Origin: Brachybacterium endophyticum
Lineage (GTDB): Bacteria > Actinomycetota > Actinomycetes > Actinomycetales > Dermabacteraceae
DNA: 64,000 nt
Reading direction: 5' to 3'
Assembly: GCF_003130585.1 (NCBI RefSeq)
Contig: NZ_QFKX01000003.1
Location: forward strand, 248,001-312,000
Part shown: piece after piece, positions 1-11,925 of the stretch
How positions within the stretch are numbered: position 1 is the first letter of the stretch
How the letters are laid out: each line of letters opens with the position of its first letter
Made by a program: the position numbers and the translations under genes
The notes under the pieces: model-generated
What the model saw: only the letters and a program-made list of their open reading frames with translations
What the model was told of the DNA's origin: nothing
Database searches by the model: none

Positions 1-41
1 GGATCCTCGAGCGGCTCGCGGAGCAGCCGACGGTGCGCTGA
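1..41 (+). CDS. Possible 3' end of a gene entering from the left
   Basis: One plus-strand frame is open from the window edge to a TGA at 39-41 and reads as a short charged tail ending EQPTVR. The codons have G or C in the third position, as in neighbouring genes. Twelve codons are too few to name a product, and chance is possible. Confidence 0.3.
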   Translation, partial: ILERLAEQPTVR

Positions 42-84
42 GCGTGGCTGCCGGAGCGCTGAGGGCGACCGTCCTCTGATCGCG

Positions 85-363
85 TCAGCGCCGGCGGGCG
101 CTGCCTCTCCTCCGCGACGCCGCCTGCCGACGGGACGGGGTGCGCAGGGCCTCCACCAGGCGCAGCACGAGCAGCACCACCACCAGGGCCAGCAGCAGCC
201 AGTACTGCGTCGCGATCGCAGCGATGCCCGCGATGACCAGGGCCGCGATGTAGACGATGTCGATCGCGCGCTCGGAGACGCCCAGGAACTTCGCGCCCCA
301 TCGGCCTCGCAGCAGGCGCAGCGCGAGCAGGCCCAGTATCAGGGCGATGGCCAGGTACTTCAC
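85..363 (-). CDS. Small membrane protein with a basic tail
   Basis: This 92-residue protein starts at GTG 363 behind a GGGAG-like site. It has a hydrophobic N-terminal segment (about residues 3-18), two further hydrophobic segments (about 35-70) and a strongly basic C-terminus rich in Arg and Ser. The layout suggests a two- or three-pass membrane protein with a cytoplasmic positive tail. It lies just downstream of the response regulator on the same strand and could be its last operon member. I do not recognise a family; the function is unknown. Confidence 0.6.
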   Translation of the reverse strand: MKYLAIALILGLLALRLLRGRWGAKFLGVSERAIDIVYIAALVIAGIAAIATQYWLLLALVVVLLVLRLVEALRTPSRRQAASRRRGSARRR

Positions 364-412
364 GTCAGCGGCTCCCGGGGTCGGCTGGGCCCGAGCCTAC
401 TGGGCCGGGCTC

Positions 413-1216
413 TCAGTGCGGCGTCTCGAGCTCGAGCACGCGGATGGCCAGCTGCACGCGGTTGGTGATCAGCAGCTTCTCGAACAGGTGGCCGATGTGC
501 GTCTTGATCGTGGGGAGGGAGAGGAAGAGCGCGTCGGCGATCTCCGAGTTCGTCAGCCCCTGCGCGACCAGCCGTCCCACCTCCCATTCGCGGTCGGTGA
601 GGCCCTGCGGCGGTCCGCTCGGAGTGCCCGGTCCGGCCTCGCCGGACCCTGTCGCCGCGGTGTTCGCGCCGATGACTCTGTCCGCATCGAGTGCTGTGTC
701 CGCACCGAGCGCGGGGCCGGCGCCCTCCGACCCAGGACCGTCGGGCGCCGTGCCCGCCGCCAGCCCCACCAGGCGCTGCAGCACGGCGGGGGAGAAGCGG
801 GACTCCCCGCGGGCGGCCTCGTGGACGGCCTGCACGACCCGGTCGGGAGGGGAGTCCTTGAGCAGGAAGGACAGAGCGCCGGCACGCAGGGCGTCGAGGA
901 GGAAGGTGTCGGTGTCGAAGGCGGTCAGCATCACCACCCCGGGACTCTCGTGCCCCTCGGTGCCACGGAGGCGACGGGTCGCCTCGATGCCGTCCATCCC
1001 GGGCATCCGGATGTCCATCAGCACCACATCGGGGTCCAGTGCGGCGCTCGCCGTGACGGCCTCCTGCCCGTCGGCCGCTTCTCCGACGACGGTGATGCCG
1101 TCGGTGCCGTCGATCATCATCCGCAGCCCGGCGCGCATCAGCTGCTCGTCGTCCACGAGCAGCACGCTGACCGGGGCGGTGTCCTGTTCCGAGTGGGGGA
1201 AGGGTGCGGTGCTCAT
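413..1216 (-). CDS. NarL/LuxR-family response regulator
   Basis: A DNA-binding regulator of 267 residues paired with the kinase encoded just upstream. The receiver domain (about residues 15-135) has the acidic pair in VDDEQ, the phospho-acceptor Asp near 68 in LMDIRMPGMDG, and the conserved Lys in LLKDS. The C-terminal LuxR helix-turn-helix (about 205-265) shows LTDRE, GLTNSEIA and the recognition helix around TIKTHIGHLFEK. The link between domains (about 155-205) is unusually long and rich in Ala, Gly and Asp; most NarL relatives have a short linker. Its ATG overlaps the kinase stop as ATGA, so the pair is translationally coupled. The target genes are unknown. Confidence 0.95.
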   Translation of the reverse strand: MSTAPFPHSEQDTAPVSVLLVDDEQLMRAGLRMMIDGTDGITVVGEAADGQEAVTASAALDPDVVLMDIRMPGMDGIEATRRLRGTEGHESPGVVMLTAFDTDTFLLDALRAGALSFLLKDSPPDRVVQAVHEAARGESRFSPAVLQRLVGLAAGTAPDGPGSEGAGPALGADTALDADRVIGANTAATGSGEAGPGTPSGPPQGLTDREWEVGRLVAQGLTNSEIADALFLSLPTIKTHIGHLFEKLLITNRVQLAIRVLELETPH

Positions 1217-2463
1217 CGGCTCCTCCAGGGCAGGTGGACGTCCACGGCGAAGGTGTCGTCGTGCTCGGTCGCCTCGAACGAGCCGCCCAGCAGGCGCACT
1301 CTCTCACGCACCCCGGTCAGGCCCCATCCGGTCCCCAGCGCGGGGGAGGGGCCCGCGAGCGGATTCCTCGCGCTCAGGTGCAGGCCCTCGCCGTCCTCGG
1401 AGCGGCTCAGGCGCAGGGAGAGCGGGCTGTCCGGTGCGTGCTTGCGGGCGTTGGTGATCAGCTCGCGGACGATCCGCACGAGCGTCACCACGGTGGCGGA
1501 GCCCTCGGCGTCGAGCTCCGCGGCGTCGGTGCCCTCCCAGAGCATCTCCACGTCCTGGCCCTCGGCGCGGGCCGTCTCGATCAGCTCGCCGAGGTGGGCG
1601 GCCGTGGGCAGGGGCTCCGCACCGTCCTCCCGCAGGGCGCCGAGGACATGGCGCAGCTCCGTGTTCGCGGCGCGGGCGTCGTCGTGGATGGTGGTGGCGA
1701 CGTCGCGCATCCGTTCCGGGGGCATGTCCTGGCGGTAGGAGAGCGCGCCCGCGTGCATGGCGATCAGGGAGAGATGGTGGGAGAGGCTGTCGTGCATGTC
1801 GCGGGCGATCGCGGCGCGCTGCTCGGCCTCGGCCTGCGCGACCAGTGCCCGGTGCTCGCGGGCCAGGGCATCGTGCTCGCGTTCGATCGCGGCGCGTTCG
1901 CGATGGGCGGTCGATGCCTGATGGCGCAGGGAGGTGATGAGTGCGGCGCGGGTCCCCCGCATCCGCCCCCACAGCAGCGCAGCGGCCCCGAGGACGGTGG
2001 CCAGCAGGATCTCGAACACGACCGACCCGGACCAGGCACCGGTGCCCCAGCGCTCCAGGGTGCTGTAGGCGAGCGCCGCCAGGGCGCAGGTCGCCGTCCC
2101 CGCGATGTCGAGACGCACGTCGCGGCGCCGGCCGAGGCGCACCAGCCCGACGACGACAGCCGGCATCGAGGAGGCGCTCAGGGCGCCGGAGGCCGCCAGC
2201 AGCAGGTTCCACACGCCTGCGCGCCGCATCGGGCCCGCGGCGATGTTCGCGACGGCTCCGATGATCAGGTCCGCGAGCAGCAGCAGCTGGAGCCCGCGGG
2301 GCGGGTCCTGGCCGTACGTGTCGACGTTGGCGGCCCACAGCACGACGTAGAAGGCCGCCCCGAGCACCAGGCACACGAGCGAGACCAGGAGGATCCGACC
2401 GACCGCCACAAGGCGTCCGAGCGCGCGGTGGGGCGGGGCGGTGTCGAGGGCGGCGGTCATCAC
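1213..2463 (-). CDS. NarL-type sensor histidine kinase
   Basis: A membrane-bound sensor kinase of about 416 residues. The first 170 residues hold five or six hydrophobic segments and no obvious extracellular domain, suggesting sensing within or near the membrane. A coiled-coil stretch follows. The HisKA_3 box then carries the phosphorylated His (near residue 225) in RDMHDSLSHHLS, and a HATPase domain has the N-box (ELITNARKHA) and a glycine loop (GWGLTGVRERV). Start choice: GTG at 2463, followed directly by ATG 2460, lies six bases after a TACGAT box and fits a leaderless start; a longer frame to 2487 would overlap that box. The signal sensed is unknown. Confidence 0.93.
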   Translation of the reverse strand: MMTAALDTAPPHRALGRLVAVGRILLVSLVCLVLGAAFYVVLWAANVDTYGQDPPRGLQLLLLADLIIGAVANIAAGPMRRAGVWNLLLAASGALSASSMPAVVVGLVRLGRRRDVRLDIAGTATCALAALAYSTLERWGTGAWSGSVVFEILLATVLGAAALLWGRMRGTRAALITSLRHQASTAHRERAAIEREHDALAREHRALVAQAEAEQRAAIARDMHDSLSHHLSLIAMHAGALSYRQDMPPERMRDVATTIHDDARAANTELRHVLGALREDGAEPLPTAAHLGELIETARAEGQDVEMLWEGTDAAELDAEGSATVVTLVRIVRELITNARKHAPDSPLSLRLSRSEDGEGLHLSARNPLAGPSPALGTGWGLTGVRERVRLLGGSFEATEHDDTFAVDVHLPWRSR

Positions 2464-2469
2464 CCGATC

Positions 2470-2475
2470 ATCGTA
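2470..2475 (-). promoter_or_regulatory. -10 box of a leaderless promoter for the histidine kinase
   Basis: On the minus strand this reads TACGAT, followed after six bases by the GTG start. The spacing places transcription initiation at the start codon. No clear -35 element is visible. Confidence 0.45.
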
Positions 2476-2517
2476 GGAAGGCTGCATCCGCCCCGGGATC
2501 GACCGAAGGAACGAGGA

Positions 2518-3093
2518 TCATCCCTCCTCGAGCGACCCCGCCCCGCGACGCACCGGCCCCGGCATGACCACGACGGGGCACTGTGCCCGCTGCGTCAGCT
2601 GCGCGGACAGCGCCGGGCCGCTGCGGACCTCGCGGCGCCGCGGCGCGTCCAGGACCAGCATCGTCGCGTTCGCGCTGGCGTCCACCAGCACCTTGCCCTT
2701 CGCTCCTCGCGCTGCCCGCGTGTCGACCTCGGAGGCCGCTGCCCCGAGGGCCTTGCGCACGTCGGCCTGCAGCGCCTCGAGCGTCGCGTCGCGCAGCGGG
2801 TCGTCGCTGCCGGCGACGCGGGACGGCGTCGGCCGGACGCTGCCGGCCGCCGTCCCCGGTACCCGGTAGGCGCGCAGCGCCACCAGCGGCAGGCCCCGCA
2901 GGCGTGCCTCGGCGAGAGCCCAACGCAGGGCCGCCGGGGAGCCGGAGGAACGACTGACACCCACCACGATCGGTGCCCGTACCCCGCTGTCGTCGGCCGC
3001 TCCGTCCGGCGTCTCGGCGCGCTCCCGCGCCGCTGCGACCTCGTCCAGTCGCTCGAGGGAGGTGGTGTCCTGGCTCGGATCGATCGGGCTCAT
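2518..3093 (-). CDS. Universal stress protein (UspA family)
   Basis: A single-domain 191-residue protein. After a polar N-terminal tail of about 40 residues comes the Usp fold: the first strand PIVVGVSRSSGS, a helix with ALRWALAEARLRG, and the C-terminal QCPVVVMPG strand typical of the family. The ATP-binding G-x2-G-x9-G loop is not clear, so nucleotide binding is uncertain. Its ATG shares one base with the stop codon of the upstream transporter (TGATG), so the two genes are co-translated. A universal stress protein coupled to a transporter is a common arrangement and suggests regulation or stress protection linked to that transporter. Confidence 0.85.
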   Translation of the reverse strand: MSPIDPSQDTTSLERLDEVAAARERAETPDGAADDSGVRAPIVVGVSRSSGSPAALRWALAEARLRGLPLVALRAYRVPGTAAGSVRPTPSRVAGSDDPLRDATLEALQADVRKALGAAASEVDTRAARGAKGKVLVDASANATMLVLDAPRRREVRSGPALSAQLTQRAQCPVVVMPGPVRRGAGSLEEG

Positions 3094-4628
3094 CAGATGG
3101 CCTCCTGCTGCTCGTCCTGCTCCGCATTGCGCTTCGAGAGCGGATCGGCGACGTCCTCGAGACCCTTGCGCTCGGCGTCCACGCCGAGCACCAGGGCGAC
3201 GATGCCGCCGATCAGCATGATCAGGCTCCCGCCGATGTACCCGATGACGAGCGGCCCACGGGACTCCCCCTCGCCGATCAGGGCGCCGTAGATCAGCGGG
3301 GCGATGGCGCCGGCGATCTGGGCGATCGAGAAGAAGTAGCTGATGGCCTGGCCGCGCACCTCGAGCGGGAACACCTCGGAGACCGTCAGGTACGCCGAGG
3401 ACGCGCCGGCGCTGGCGAAGAAGAACGCGATGCACCAGAAGACGGTGTGGGTGGTCGCGGTCAGCAGGTCCATCGAGAAGCAGATCGCCGAGGCGCTGAG
3501 GATCACGGCCGCCAGCGCGTAGGTCCCGAAGATCATCTTGCGTCGGCCGACGGTGTCGAATAGCGGGCCCAGCAGCAGCGGCCCGAGCAGGTTCCCGATC
3601 GCGAAGGGGATCATGTACAGCCCGGCCGCGTCCTTGGCGACCCCGTAGAACTGCTCGAGGACGATCGCGTAGGTGAAGAAGATGGCGTTGTACAGGAACG
3701 ACTGGGTGACCATGAGCGTCACGCCCAGCACGGTGCGCCCGGGGTAGACCTTGAAGAAGACGTGGGCGACCTCGCGGAACGGCAGGCGCTCCTCGGGCTT
3801 CACGGTGATCGACTTCGACTCGTCGACCTCCGTGAGCTCGTGGCCGCTGTCGTGCACCCGCTGCTCGATGCCGGCGACGATGTCCTCGGCCTGGTCGCCG
3901 CGACCGTGCGTGAGCATCCAGCGGGGTGATTCGGGGATGGCGCGCCGCATCAGGATCAGGATGATGCCCAGGACCGGGCCGATGAAGAAGCCGATCCTCC
4001 AGCCCCAGTGCTCGTTGATGATGCCCGGGTCCAGCAGGAAGATCGTCGCGGTCGCGCCCAGCGCGACGCCCGCCCAGTAGGTGCCGTTCACGGCGAGGTC
4101 CACGCGGCCGCGGTACTTCGCGGGGATCAGCTCGTCGATCGCCGAGTTGATCGCGCTGTACTCGCCGCCGATGCCCGCGCCGGCGATGAACCGGCAGAGG
4201 TAGAAGAACCACATCGAGAACGACAGACCTGCCAGGGCCGAGCCGAGCAGGTAGACCGCGAGGGTCAGGGCGAAGAGCTTCTTGCGGCCGATGCGGTCGG
4301 TGAGACGGCCGAAGACCAGGGATCCGATCACCTGCCCGAACAGGTAGGACGTGGCCGAGGCCGTGATCTGCTGGTTGCTCATGCCCAGATCGGCGGCGAA
4401 GCCGTTGGCCGCGACGATCTGCACCTCGATGCCGTCGAGGATCCAGGCGGTGCCGAGCCCCACGATCACCAGGGTGTGGAAGCGGGCCCAGGGCAGACGG
4501 TCCATCCGCGCCGGGATCAGGCTCCTGACGGCGCTGAAGGACGGCCCGCCCCCACCTCTGCCCCTGCTCGAGGACGCGGCGGGCGGCGGAGAGCCGGCGG
4601 CACCCGCGGGCTGTGCGGCATCGGACAT
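3093..4628 (-). CDS. MFS transporter, sugar/metabolite:H+ symporter type
   Basis: A 511-residue, 12-helix transporter of the sugar porter-like branch. Visible signatures are GRLTDRIGRKK after helix 2, the PESPRW motif after helix 6 and a second conserved loop, GRRKMIFG, in the C-terminal half. The central loop between helices 6 and 7 is long and charged, as usual in this branch. The N-terminal 45 residues are low-complexity Ala/Pro/Ser/Gly. The start ATG at 4628 has an AGAGGGG site nearby; an upstream ATG at 4739 only adds shadow sequence. The substrate cannot be told; relatives move sugars, aromatic acids or other carboxylates. Co-transcribed with the stress protein downstream. Confidence 0.92.
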   Translation of the reverse strand: MSDAAQPAGAAGSPPPAASSSRGRGGGGPSFSAVRSLIPARMDRLPWARFHTLVIVGLGTAWILDGIEVQIVAANGFAADLGMSNQQITASATSYLFGQVIGSLVFGRLTDRIGRKKLFALTLAVYLLGSALAGLSFSMWFFYLCRFIAGAGIGGEYSAINSAIDELIPAKYRGRVDLAVNGTYWAGVALGATATIFLLDPGIINEHWGWRIGFFIGPVLGIILILMRRAIPESPRWMLTHGRGDQAEDIVAGIEQRVHDSGHELTEVDESKSITVKPEERLPFREVAHVFFKVYPGRTVLGVTLMVTQSFLYNAIFFTYAIVLEQFYGVAKDAAGLYMIPFAIGNLLGPLLLGPLFDTVGRRKMIFGTYALAAVILSASAICFSMDLLTATTHTVFWCIAFFFASAGASSAYLTVSEVFPLEVRGQAISYFFSIAQIAGAIAPLIYGALIGEGESRGPLVIGYIGGSLIMLIGGIVALVLGVDAERKGLEDVADPLSKRNAEQDEQQEAI

Positions 4629-4818
4629 GCGTTCCCCTCTTTCCACGTGTGCGGCGGCGGCGAGGGCCGGCGGGCACCCGGAGGGGTGTCGCGTCGGCCG
4701 ACGTCGGCCGTGGACCCGAGGAAGGCTACGCCGATTCACGCGGTCGGGGGCGGACGTGTCCCACCTCGCGTGGGCGACCCGCGCACCTGGCGCAGCGTCG
4801 TCCTACAGTGGAAGGACC

Positions 4819-5742
4819 ATGTGCCGTCTCTTCGCTCTTCATGCCGACCGTCCGGTCACCGCCCGCTTCTGGCTGCTGGATGCGCCGTACAGCCTCGTCC
4901 ACCAGTCGCAGTTCAACGCCGACGGCACAGGCATCGGATGGTTCGACGACGAGGGCGCGCCCCATGTGCTGAAGCGACCCGTCGCCGCCCACTCCTCGGC
5001 CCGGTACGCCCGGATCGCCTCGGACCTGCGGTCGCAGGCGATGATCGCGCACGTGCGCAACTCCTCGGGCACCGCGAACGAGCTCGCGAACACTCATCCG
5101 TTCCTGATGGACGACATCGTGATCGCCCACAACGGGGTGTTGCGGGTGACCGACGGTCTGCGCGCGCGGGTCCGTGAGCTCGGCGCTGAGCGTCTGGTCG
5201 AGGGGGAGACCGACAGCGAATGGCTCGCCGCCCTGATCACGGGGGAGACCGCGGTGCACGAGGGGAACCTGCACGACGGCCTCGTCGCCGCCGTCACCTG
5301 GGTGCTTGCGAACGTGCCGGTCTACTCGTTGAACCTGGTCGCCGCGCGCGAGGAGCACCTGTACGCGCTGCGCCTGCCCGAGACCAACGAGCTGTGGGTG
5401 CGCGACCGTCCCGCCGGCGGGCGCCACGCGGACGGGCTCGAGCAGAGCTCCGACACCCTGCGCGCGACCAGCGACGAGCTGCGGGAGGTGCGCTCGGTGG
5501 TGATCGCGAGCGAGCCGATGGACGACTCCGACCAGTGGCGACTCCTCGCCGACGGCGAGCTGCTGCACGTCAGCCCCACCGGGGAGGTCGGTTCGGAGAT
5601 GCCGTTCGAGGCGCCCGCTCACCGCCTGGGCATCGAGGACCTTGGCCTCAGCGAGGCCGCGTCCCAGGCGCACGCCGCCGAGGCCGAGGCCCGCGATGCC
5701 CGACGCTCCCGCAGCGACCGGGAGCGTCGACGTGCCGCATGA
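4819..5742 (+). CDS. Class II glutamine amidotransferase (YafJ-like)
   Basis: A stand-alone Ntn-type glutamine amidotransferase domain of 307 residues. The N-terminus is Met-Cys-Arg-Leu-Phe, so removal of Met would expose the catalytic Cys. Other family marks are GIGWFD, MIAHVRNSSG, NTHPF with the following HNG, and ETDSE. Members release ammonia from glutamine; for this subfamily the acceptor is generally unknown. The C-terminal 40 residues are charged and probably disordered. A TACAGT box ends nine bases before the ATG, with GGAAGG between, so the leader would be very short. The stop overlaps the beginning of the next gene. Confidence 0.92.
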   Translation: MCRLFALHADRPVTARFWLLDAPYSLVHQSQFNADGTGIGWFDDEGAPHVLKRPVAAHSSARYARIASDLRSQAMIAHVRNSSGTANELANTHPFLMDDIVIAHNGVLRVTDGLRARVRELGAERLVEGETDSEWLAALITGETAVHEGNLHDGLVAAVTWVLANVPVYSLNLVAAREEHLYALRLPETNELWVRDRPAGGRHADGLEQSSDTLRATSDELREVRSVVIASEPMDDSDQWRLLADGELLHVSPTGEVGSEMPFEAPAHRLGIEDLGLSEAASQAHAAEAEARDARRSRSDRERRRAA

Positions 5743-6682
5743 GGACCGGAGCCGGCCCGAGATCGCCGCGCCCTATCACCGCCTGCCGCACCTGCGCCCC
5801 GAATGGGCGCGCTGGTTCCGCCCGCTGCTGACGGCCGGCGCCGCCGGCGTCGCCCAGGTGGTCTTCGCCTACCTGGTGCTGATCGGCGTGGTCACCGTGC
5901 TCGCGATCGTCCCCGGCGTCGACCCGCTCGCGATCGGCCGCTCCCAGGGCGACCCCGCGAGCCCACTCAGCGTGTTCGTCGCCCTTGCGCTGGGGGCCTT
6001 CACCCTGCCCGCCGCTCTGCTGGGCGTGCGCGTGGGCGGCTGGCGTCCCGTCAGCACCCTCTGGTCGGTCGCCGGCAGGGTGCGCGGGGAGCTGCTGCGG
6101 TGGGGAGCCGTACGCGTGCTGCCGATCCTCGCCCTCGCAGCCGTCGTCGGCCTGCTGGTGGGACCCGACACGGGCCGGATCGGACCGCGCGGATCCGCCG
6201 CCGCGATCATCGGGGTGCTCGTGCTGACCGTGCTGCTGGCCCCGCTGCGGGCGATCGGCGAGGAGCTCGTCTTCCGCGGCATCGGCCAGCAGGCGATCGG
6301 CACCTGGCTGCGCAGCCCCGTGTGGGCGATCGTGGTGCCGGTTCCGCTGTCCCTGATCGGCCGCGGCTACGACGCCGACCCCGGCGCGCTCGGTACAGCG
6401 GCCCTCATCTCGCTGTGCAGCGGCGTGCTCGCCTGGAAGAGCGGCGGGCTCGAGCTGCCGATCCTGCTGCAGCTGGGCACGTTCGGCTTCGCCGCCCTGC
6501 TCGCGCCCTTCGGCGGCCCGCTGTTCCCCGGCGCGGGTGCCTCGGTCCTGCCGTGGGGGCTCGGCGTGCTCGTGGTGACGGTCCTGCTGGTCCTGGCGGT
6601 GGGTTCCCGGTTCGCCCTGCCGCTGGGCCGCGGCCTGTGTCGGTCCGAGCAGGAGCCGGCGCCCGAGCGCATGCGGATCTGA
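5696..6682 (+). CDS. CPBP-family intramembrane metalloprotease-like protein
   Basis: A 328-residue membrane protein with about eight hydrophobic segments. The motif GEELVFRG (about residue 190) matches the EExxxR signature of the CPBP (Abi/CAAX protease) family. The usual downstream FxxxH motif is not obvious: the corresponding segment reads VVPVPLSLIGRGYD, so proteolytic activity should not be assumed. Two starts are possible: ATG 5696, which overlaps the previous gene by 47 bases, or GTG 5732, which has GGGAG seven bases upstream. The second is at least as good by ribosome-site quality. Family members process membrane peptides or act in immunity; the partner here is unknown. Confidence 0.83.
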   Translation: MPDAPAATGSVDVPHEDRSRPEIAAPYHRLPHLRPEWARWFRPLLTAGAAGVAQVVFAYLVLIGVVTVLAIVPGVDPLAIGRSQGDPASPLSVFVALALGAFTLPAALLGVRVGGWRPVSTLWSVAGRVRGELLRWGAVRVLPILALAAVVGLLVGPDTGRIGPRGSAAAIIGVLVLTVLLAPLRAIGEELVFRGIGQQAIGTWLRSPVWAIVVPVPLSLIGRGYDADPGALGTAALISLCSGVLAWKSGGLELPILLQLGTFGFAALLAPFGGPLFPGAGASVLPWGLGVLVVTVLLVLAVGSRFALPLGRGLCRSEQEPAPERMRI

Positions 6683-6762
6683 GCCCCGGCACATCCGGGA
6701 CGGAACCCAGCTGGTTCGAGGTCCTGCTGGGCAGAGCCCCTGCGAGGCCCGCTCGGTCGGTC

Positions 6763-6768
6763 TAGGGT
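6763..6768 (+). promoter_or_regulatory. -10 box of a leaderless promoter
   Basis: TAGGGT lies seven bases before the ATG of the serine hydrolase at 6776, with no ribosome site between. This geometry is that of a leaderless start. Confidence 0.45.
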
Positions 6769-6775
6769 CGGGCCC

Positions 6776-7720
6776 ATGCCCGACACCCCGCGACCTGCAC
6801 CGGACGAGAGCCTTCCAGGCCCCCTGATCCTGCTGCCCCTGCGCCAGCGGATCCTCGAGAAGGGCCTGGGCGTGCGGGCGGTCCACCTGCACCGCGCGGG
6901 CCACGAGGACCTCGAGGTGCGCCTGGTCGAGGACACCTCGGAGAACGTCTGGTCGGTCTCCAAGACGGTCACCGCGCTCGGGATCGGCATCGCCCAGGAG
7001 GAGGGCCTGCTGGATCTCGAGGATCGCCTCGTCGATCACCTGCCCGCCCCGCCCGGCGGCTACGGGCGCGGCATGGAGGGCGTGCGTCTGCGCCACCTGA
7101 TCACCATGACCTCCGGGAACCCCGTCACCGTCTTCCTCGACGCCGACAGGGAGCACCCGCACCTGACCGACCATCTGCTCGGAGCCGATCTGGTGCGGGA
7201 GCCGGGGGAGAGGTTCGAGTACTCCAACGGCTCCGTCTTCCTGCTGGCCCGGGTGATCGAGGAGCGGGTGGGGCAGAGCCTGCGCGACTATCTGCTGCCG
7301 CGTCTGTTCGAGCCGCTCGGGATCGTGAACCCCCAGTGGTTCAGCGACCGCGAGGGACACACCTGGGGCGCGACCGGTCTGCACCTGAAGACCCACCAGG
7401 TCGCCCGGCTCGGCAGGCTGCTGCTGCAGGGTGGCCGTTGGGGCGAGGAGCAGCTGGTCCCGTCCGCCTGGATCGACGCGATGCACGCGGAGTCGAGCTG
7501 GGTGAGCACGGGCGAGGTCGAGCCCGAGAACACTCAGTACGGCTACGGCGTCTGGCGCTCCACACCCGAGGGGGTCTGGCGGGCCGACGGCGCCTACGGC
7601 CAGTTCGCGATCGTGCTGCCGCACCAGCAGGCGGTCGTGACCATCACCTCCCACCACGAGGGCGGGCCGACGCAGGAGATCCTGCGTGCCGTGTGGTCGG
7701 AGCTGCTGCCCCTGCTGTGA
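6776..7720 (+). CDS. Serine hydrolase, beta-lactamase/penicillin-binding fold
   Basis: A 314-residue class C beta-lactamase-like hydrolase. The nucleophile motif SxxK appears as WSVSKTVT (about residue 60) and the second catalytic motif as the Tyr-Ser-Asn of FEYSNGS (about 150). There is no signal peptide or membrane segment, so the enzyme is probably cytoplasmic. The family includes esterases, D-aminopeptidases and lactamases, and sequence alone does not separate them. The gene stands alone with its own leaderless-type promoter. Confidence 0.9.
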   Translation: MPDTPRPAPDESLPGPLILLPLRQRILEKGLGVRAVHLHRAGHEDLEVRLVEDTSENVWSVSKTVTALGIGIAQEEGLLDLEDRLVDHLPAPPGGYGRGMEGVRLRHLITMTSGNPVTVFLDADREHPHLTDHLLGADLVREPGERFEYSNGSVFLLARVIEERVGQSLRDYLLPRLFEPLGIVNPQWFSDREGHTWGATGLHLKTHQVARLGRLLLQGGRWGEEQLVPSAWIDAMHAESSWVSTGEVEPENTQYGYGVWRSTPEGVWRADGAYGQFAIVLPHQQAVVTITSHHEGGPTQEILRAVWSELLPLL

Positions 7721-7858
7721 CGTGCGGCTCCATGCACTGCAGGCGCTGTCTGATGTGCCACGACGCCCCTCACGCCCGGACCGTGCTGACTAGGCTGAAG
7801 GAGTCATGCGGCCCGCAGGACGCAGGCCGCAGCACTGCCGATCCGCAAGGAGAACGCC

Positions 7859-10622
<2,764 letters not shown>

Positions 10623-10649
10623 TCACCGATCATCGATCACCGGGCACAT

Positions 10650-10682
10650 CCGCCCCGACGCCGCGTCGCGGCGCCGGGGCGG
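10650..10682 (+). terminator. Terminator hairpin after the Rpf gene
   Basis: A 15-bp stem with one A-C mismatch (10650-10664 with 10668-10682) closes a 3-base loop 27 bases after the stop codon. No U-tract is present. Confidence 0.65.
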
Positions 10683-10758
10683 CATGCTGTGTGCGACAGT
10701 GTGAGCAGCAGGCCGGCGAGGATCCGGCCCGATGCCCTATGTGTGCCGCGGAGGAATG

Positions 10759-11925
10759 ATGGCCGGTCTCGTCCACCCCGAGAGCATCGTCATGTGGCGG
10801 GAGTGGGCGCGTTCGGCCCACCGCGGGCAGGATCGCCGCGCCGCTCTCGTCAACGCCGCGCGAGCCCTGCGCCGCCCCCATGGCACCGAGCAGGACTGGA
10901 GCGAGCCCGCCTGGATCCTCCACTCCCGTGCGGGTGAGGGCGACTCGCGCGTGCTGATCGCGCTCGAGGACGGCAGCGAGCGCCCGCGCGCCGCCCTGCT
11001 CTCCTTCCTGCCCTACCTGCGGGTGGGCGTGGACGTCATCGTCCCCCGGGGTGTCGCGGCACCCGAGCTCGACGGTCCGAACTGGCGCCGCCGCGCCTTC
11101 GAGTCGGCGCGAGACGCCGTCCCCACCGACGCCGGCGCCGTCATCACCGCAGGCCAGCACGGTCCGCCGGGGATCGCGGTGCACCAGGTCGCCCGCCGCC
11201 GCGGACTGCGATCGATCGTCGTCCAGGCGGACACCCTCACGCCGTATGCGGCCCCGCTGCCCGAGGACGCGCTGCTGCTGGCGTGGTCCGAGGAGGACGC
11301 GGACTTCTGGCGCTCCGGGCGCGAGGACCTCGAGCTGCTGCCGGTCGGATCCCAGCGGCTGTGGCAGCTCGGGCACACCGCGGACGAGACCGATCGCGGC
11401 GACGACGACGCATCCGATGCTGGCGCCGATGCCGATGCCGATGCCGATGCCGACACCGACCGCGCCTCGCAGGACGGGCGGGACGGCGAGTCCCGCACCG
11501 CCCCGGTCGTGCTCGGACAGCTCTCACGCCTGGAGCTGCCCCGCTCGGTCGCGGCGCGAGCGGCCTCCGACATGATCGTCGGCGGGGGAGCGCGGTACCT
11601 GCCCGGCGCCGCCGAGACCGGCCGCCTGGCGCGTCTGCAGCATCGGCTGTGGGAGCGGCGCGGGGCCGAACTGCTGGATGCCGACACGGATCCGCTGACC
11701 CTGCGCGCCCCGCTGGTCTCGATCCTGGCCACCGAGGTGCTCGAGACCGCGGCGCGCGGAGGGGAGGCCTGGGTGCACGCCCCGGGCGCCCCCGCCTGGG
11801 TGCACGAGTACTGGCACCGCTACGGCATGCGACGCCACGGCGCCCCGACGCCCGCGCCGACGATGCCCCAGGAGGAGCCCGCCGCCGCCATCGCGCGGGT
11901 GATCGACGAGGTCATGGGGTCCTGA
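10759..11925 (+). CDS. Hypothetical protein with an (Asp-Ala) repeat
   Basis: A soluble protein of about 388 residues of no family I recognise. The N-terminal half (to about residue 215) reads as an alternating alpha/beta domain; the middle (about 225-255) is an acidic low-complexity stretch with an Asp-Ala repeat encoded by four GATGCC units (11428-11451); the C-terminal part ends in PAAAIARVIDEVMGS. No membrane segment, signal peptide or catalytic motif is evident. Start: ATG 10759 or 10756, just after GCGGAGG; ATG 10732 is possible but lacks a site. GC-rich third positions across the frame support a real gene. Confidence 0.78.
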   Translation: MAGLVHPESIVMWREWARSAHRGQDRRAALVNAARALRRPHGTEQDWSEPAWILHSRAGEGDSRVLIALEDGSERPRAALLSFLPYLRVGVDVIVPRGVAAPELDGPNWRRRAFESARDAVPTDAGAVITAGQHGPPGIAVHQVARRRGLRSIVVQADTLTPYAAPLPEDALLLAWSEEDADFWRSGREDLELLPVGSQRLWQLGHTADETDRGDDDASDAGADADADADADTDRASQDGRDGESRTAPVVLGQLSRLELPRSVAARAASDMIVGGGARYLPGAAETGRLARLQHRLWERRGAELLDADTDPLTLRAPLVSILATEVLETAARGGEAWVHAPGAPAWVHEYWHRYGMRRHGAPTPAPTMPQEEPAAAIARVIDEVMGS

